A DNA stretch of 38,515 nucleotides from an uncultured Alphaproteobacteria bacterium (GTDB taxonomy: Bacteria; Pseudomonadota; Alphaproteobacteria; Rhizobiales; Aestuariivirgaceae). A program made the position numbers and the translations under genes. The number at the start of each line of letters is the position of its first letter. Within the stretch, counting starts at the first letter, position 1. The DNA lies in NCBI GenBank assembly GCA_937873445.1, contig CALMWF010000012.1, forward strand, positions 1 to 38,515. The letters run 5' to 3'. The notes below the pieces were generated by a model. It saw only the letters and a list, made by a program, of their open reading frames with translations. It was not told the origin of the DNA and ran no database searches. Positions 37,274 to 38,515 of this stretch are shown piece after piece.

Positions 37274-37408
37274 TGTGGCCCATGGCAATCAGTTGGAGCG
37301 CTGCCTAGAAAATAAGTCAGTGCTGCCATTTATAACTAGAAATATAGCTGAAAGCAACAGCAATCGCTGCTTGTTTAGTCGCGGCGACAGCCTGAATGGA
37401 CGGTCACG
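37274..37408. promoter_or_regulatory. Divergent early/repressor control region
   Basis: Sits between the ner-like and repressor starts. It contains AT-rich promoter-like boxes (TATAAC at 37331, TATAGC at 37343 on the plus strand; TATTTT on the minus strand) and two direct repeats CTAGAAA at 37305-37311 and 37336-37342, about 31 bp apart, which are candidate operators for the repressor or Ner. Confidence 0.55.
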
Positions 37409-37789
37409 ATGAAAAGTGGCTGGGGTCAAAGGCTTAGAGAGGTTCGGGGTAGGATCGCACAGGAATTGTGGGGGCCACTGGTGGGCGTCAGCCGGGCCGC
37501 CTGGGCCAATTATGAGGCTGAGAAGTCGTCCCCGTCGCTCGATCTGTTGATTCGTCTCCAGAAAGAATACGGTGCTGATCTCAACTACATTGCCAGCGGG
37601 GCATTACACCGTTCGTTCGATGTGACCGTCCTGGCTGATGTCATACGAGGCGTTGAGGAATCGAATATAGAGATTGACCCACTTTCGCGTGCAAAACTCA
37701 TCGCTGCCCTTTACGCCGATAGGATAAAAACCCTAGAACAGGACGAGAACGCAAGGCCAGCCATTAAAGGCAAGGGTTCGCGTTTTTAA
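37409..37789 (+). CDS. XRE-type phage repressor
   Basis: A 126-aa protein on the plus strand, divergent from the early operon. The N-terminal HTH is WGQRLREVRGRIAQELWGPLVGVSRAAWANYEAEKSSPSLDLLIRLQKEYGADLNYIASG (about 5-65). The C-terminal half is helical and has no peptidase (LexA-like) domain, so antirepressor rather than self-cleavage would lift repression, which fits the antirepressor at 27339-27971. Fits the place of Mu c. Confidence 0.8.
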   Translation: MKSGWGQRLREVRGRIAQELWGPLVGVSRAAWANYEAEKSSPSLDLLIRLQKEYGADLNYIASGALHRSFDVTVLADVIRGVEESNIEIDPLSRAKLIAALYADRIKTLEQDENARPAIKGKGSRF

Positions 37790-37836
37790 CCGGGGGCCGT
37801 GCCATTATAGTCCTGCCCCCAATTTTGGGGGATCAC

Positions 37837-38109
37837 ATGAACAGAGATATCATCACCGAGGTGCGTGAGATCATCGCCATGGCCAGGCCGGCCAATCAAA
37901 ACCAGCCTCAGCCTTTACGCCTGCTGCCTCAACGCGATGTTGACGAGCTCGTCCGCCGCCTCGAAGCGGTGGGAGTGAGGGGGGTAATTGGTCGGCCTCA
38001 GGTGGAGCCCATTGAGTTTGATCAGGATGTTTTCCCCGGCTTCGCCGAGGCCGCAACACCTTCCGTCAGCGTCCCACCTCGACTGGCCAGAAAACGGGCG
38101 CGGGTATAA
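37837..38109 (+). CDS. Small plus-strand protein, unknown
   Basis: A 90-aa protein, ATG 5 nt after GGGGGA (MNRDIITEVREIIAMARPANQ). It is helical at the start with a Gln/Pro linker, then LPQRDVDELVRRLEAVGVRGVIG, and a basic end RLARKRARV. A TATAGT box lies just upstream near 37807. It is co-oriented with the repressor and may belong to lysogeny control. Not recognised. Confidence 0.55.
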   Translation: MNRDIITEVREIIAMARPANQNQPQPLRLLPQRDVDELVRRLEAVGVRGVIGRPQVEPIEFDQDVFPGFAEAATPSVSVPPRLARKRARV

Positions 38110-38128
38110 TCTAAACCATTGGTTTAGA
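38105..38128 (+). promoter_or_regulatory. TATAAT box with adjoining 19-bp palindrome
   Basis: A perfect TATAAT at 38105-38110 overlaps the palindrome TCTAAACCATTGGTTTAGA (38110-38128, 9-bp arms). It looks like a repressible rightward promoter; no clear gene follows within the window. Confidence 0.5.
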
Positions 38129-38515
38129 ACATACATTTCTGTTTACAACAAGGTGGGATAAGGTGGGACGCATTTGTCCCACCTTGACGCCTATGGTGGG
38201 ACATGGAAGGCTCAGCGAATGAGCCTGAAAACCGCAAAAAACCCTGTATTGAAGCGGTTCTGCGCAGATTTTACGCTGCGACCTCCCAGAGCCACGAATT
38301 TGCAGCCTGCAGGCGTCATAGCGCCAAATTGTTGCTCTTTTTGCATGCCCGCGCAGCCGCCCATGCGTCCATCTTAAGCCCTTATAATCCCGAGGCTTCC
38401 CGTGAAATCCCGTCAATTCCCGCCACTCGCCACCGGTGCCACCGTAGATGTCGAATTACAGCAAAGTCAGGAAGACCTCCCCCCGCACCCACCCGGCGGC
38501 GGCCAAGGCTAAGGC
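38110..38515. other. Right edge, repeat-rich region without a firm gene
   Basis: After the last plus-strand gene there is a cluster of GGTGGGA motifs, a 10-bp perfect inverted repeat (38160-38185), and then about 300 bp without a supported gene. A 36-codon frame from a GTG at 38402 (GAGG 6 nt upstream) to TAA at 38510 is possible but weak. The phage end and host junction probably lie here. Confidence 0.4.
38152..38202. repeat. GGTGGGA repeat cluster with 10-bp inverted repeat
   Basis: GGTGGGA occurs at 38152 and 38162, as the reverse complement at 38177, and again at 38195; AAGGTGGGAC (38160-38169) and GTCCCACCTT (38176-38185) form a perfect inverted repeat with a 6-nt spacer. One more GTCCCACC is at 38071-38078. 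Confidence 0.75.

Noticed and set aside
38152-38202. CRISPR-like array
   Set aside because: The GGTGGGA repeats are 7-10 bp, irregularly spaced and partly inverted, unlike CRISPR repeats and spacers.
38111-38416. A 101-aa minus-strand frame at the right end
   Set aside because: It crosses the inverted repeats and palindrome, has no ribosome site, and its composition is not protein-like.
38402-38512. A 36-codon plus-strand frame at the right edge
   Set aside because: GAGG lies before the GTG, but the frame is short, Pro/Gly-rich at its end and unrecognised; too weak to list as a gene.

Overview
This window is an almost complete Mu-like (transposable) prophage with a non-contractile, lambda/siphovirus-type tail. 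Base composition is high GC. The gene repertoire (NlpC/P60 tail peptidase beside a J-like tip protein, Mu-type head genes, no tail sheath) resembles transposable siphophages such as RcapMu, B3 and D3112. By inference the host is a GC-rich proteobacterium, most likely an alphaproteobacterium. Nearly all genes lie on the minus strand, so the phage map reads from right to left.

Right end, early region (about 38.1 to 28.7 kb): a plus-strand XRE-type repressor and a small plus-strand ORF face a leftward early operon. That operon holds a Ner-like DNA-binding protein, a small membrane peptide, a ParB-like protein, two small related proteins, the MuA-type transposase, the MuB-type ATPase, several small DNA-binding or unknown proteins, Gam, a Myb/SANT-like protein, a secreted NlpC/P60-type hydrolase and GemA. 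Genes are tightly coupled by ATGA or TGATG overlaps.

Middle region (28.7 to 26.5 kb): one plus-strand gene for a secreted six-cysteine protein sits convergent to gemA and looks like a moron. Next to it is a P22_AR_N-type antirepressor whose leader has the repeat architecture of a C4 antisense RNA. A small unknown gene and a Mor/C-family activator follow.

Late region (26.5 kb to the left end): the lysis cassette (lysozyme with a C-terminal membrane segment, nested i-spanin and o-spanin), TraR/DksA finger, DUF2730, gp26-like wHTH, DUF3486, terminase, portal and a MuF head protein carrying a C-terminal PBECR2-like nuclease domain. A 333-bp gap then precedes the protease/scaffold, decoration and major capsid operon. 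After that come gp35, gp36, gpG, tail terminator, DUF2635, tail tube, frameshifted tail chaperones, tape measure with an embedded muramidase domain, tail-tip proteins, fibre and glycine-rich adhesin. The left end carries accessory genes: a membrane protein, a miniature kinase-like protein, a YiiX-like cysteine hydrolase and a Dam-family adenine methylase in the position Mu uses for mom.

The strongest regulatory signals are a 17-bp dyad sequence found identically just upstream of both late units (lysis/packaging and capsid), and the C4-like leader of the antirepressor. The exact phage termini and host junctions could not be fixed from the sequence.
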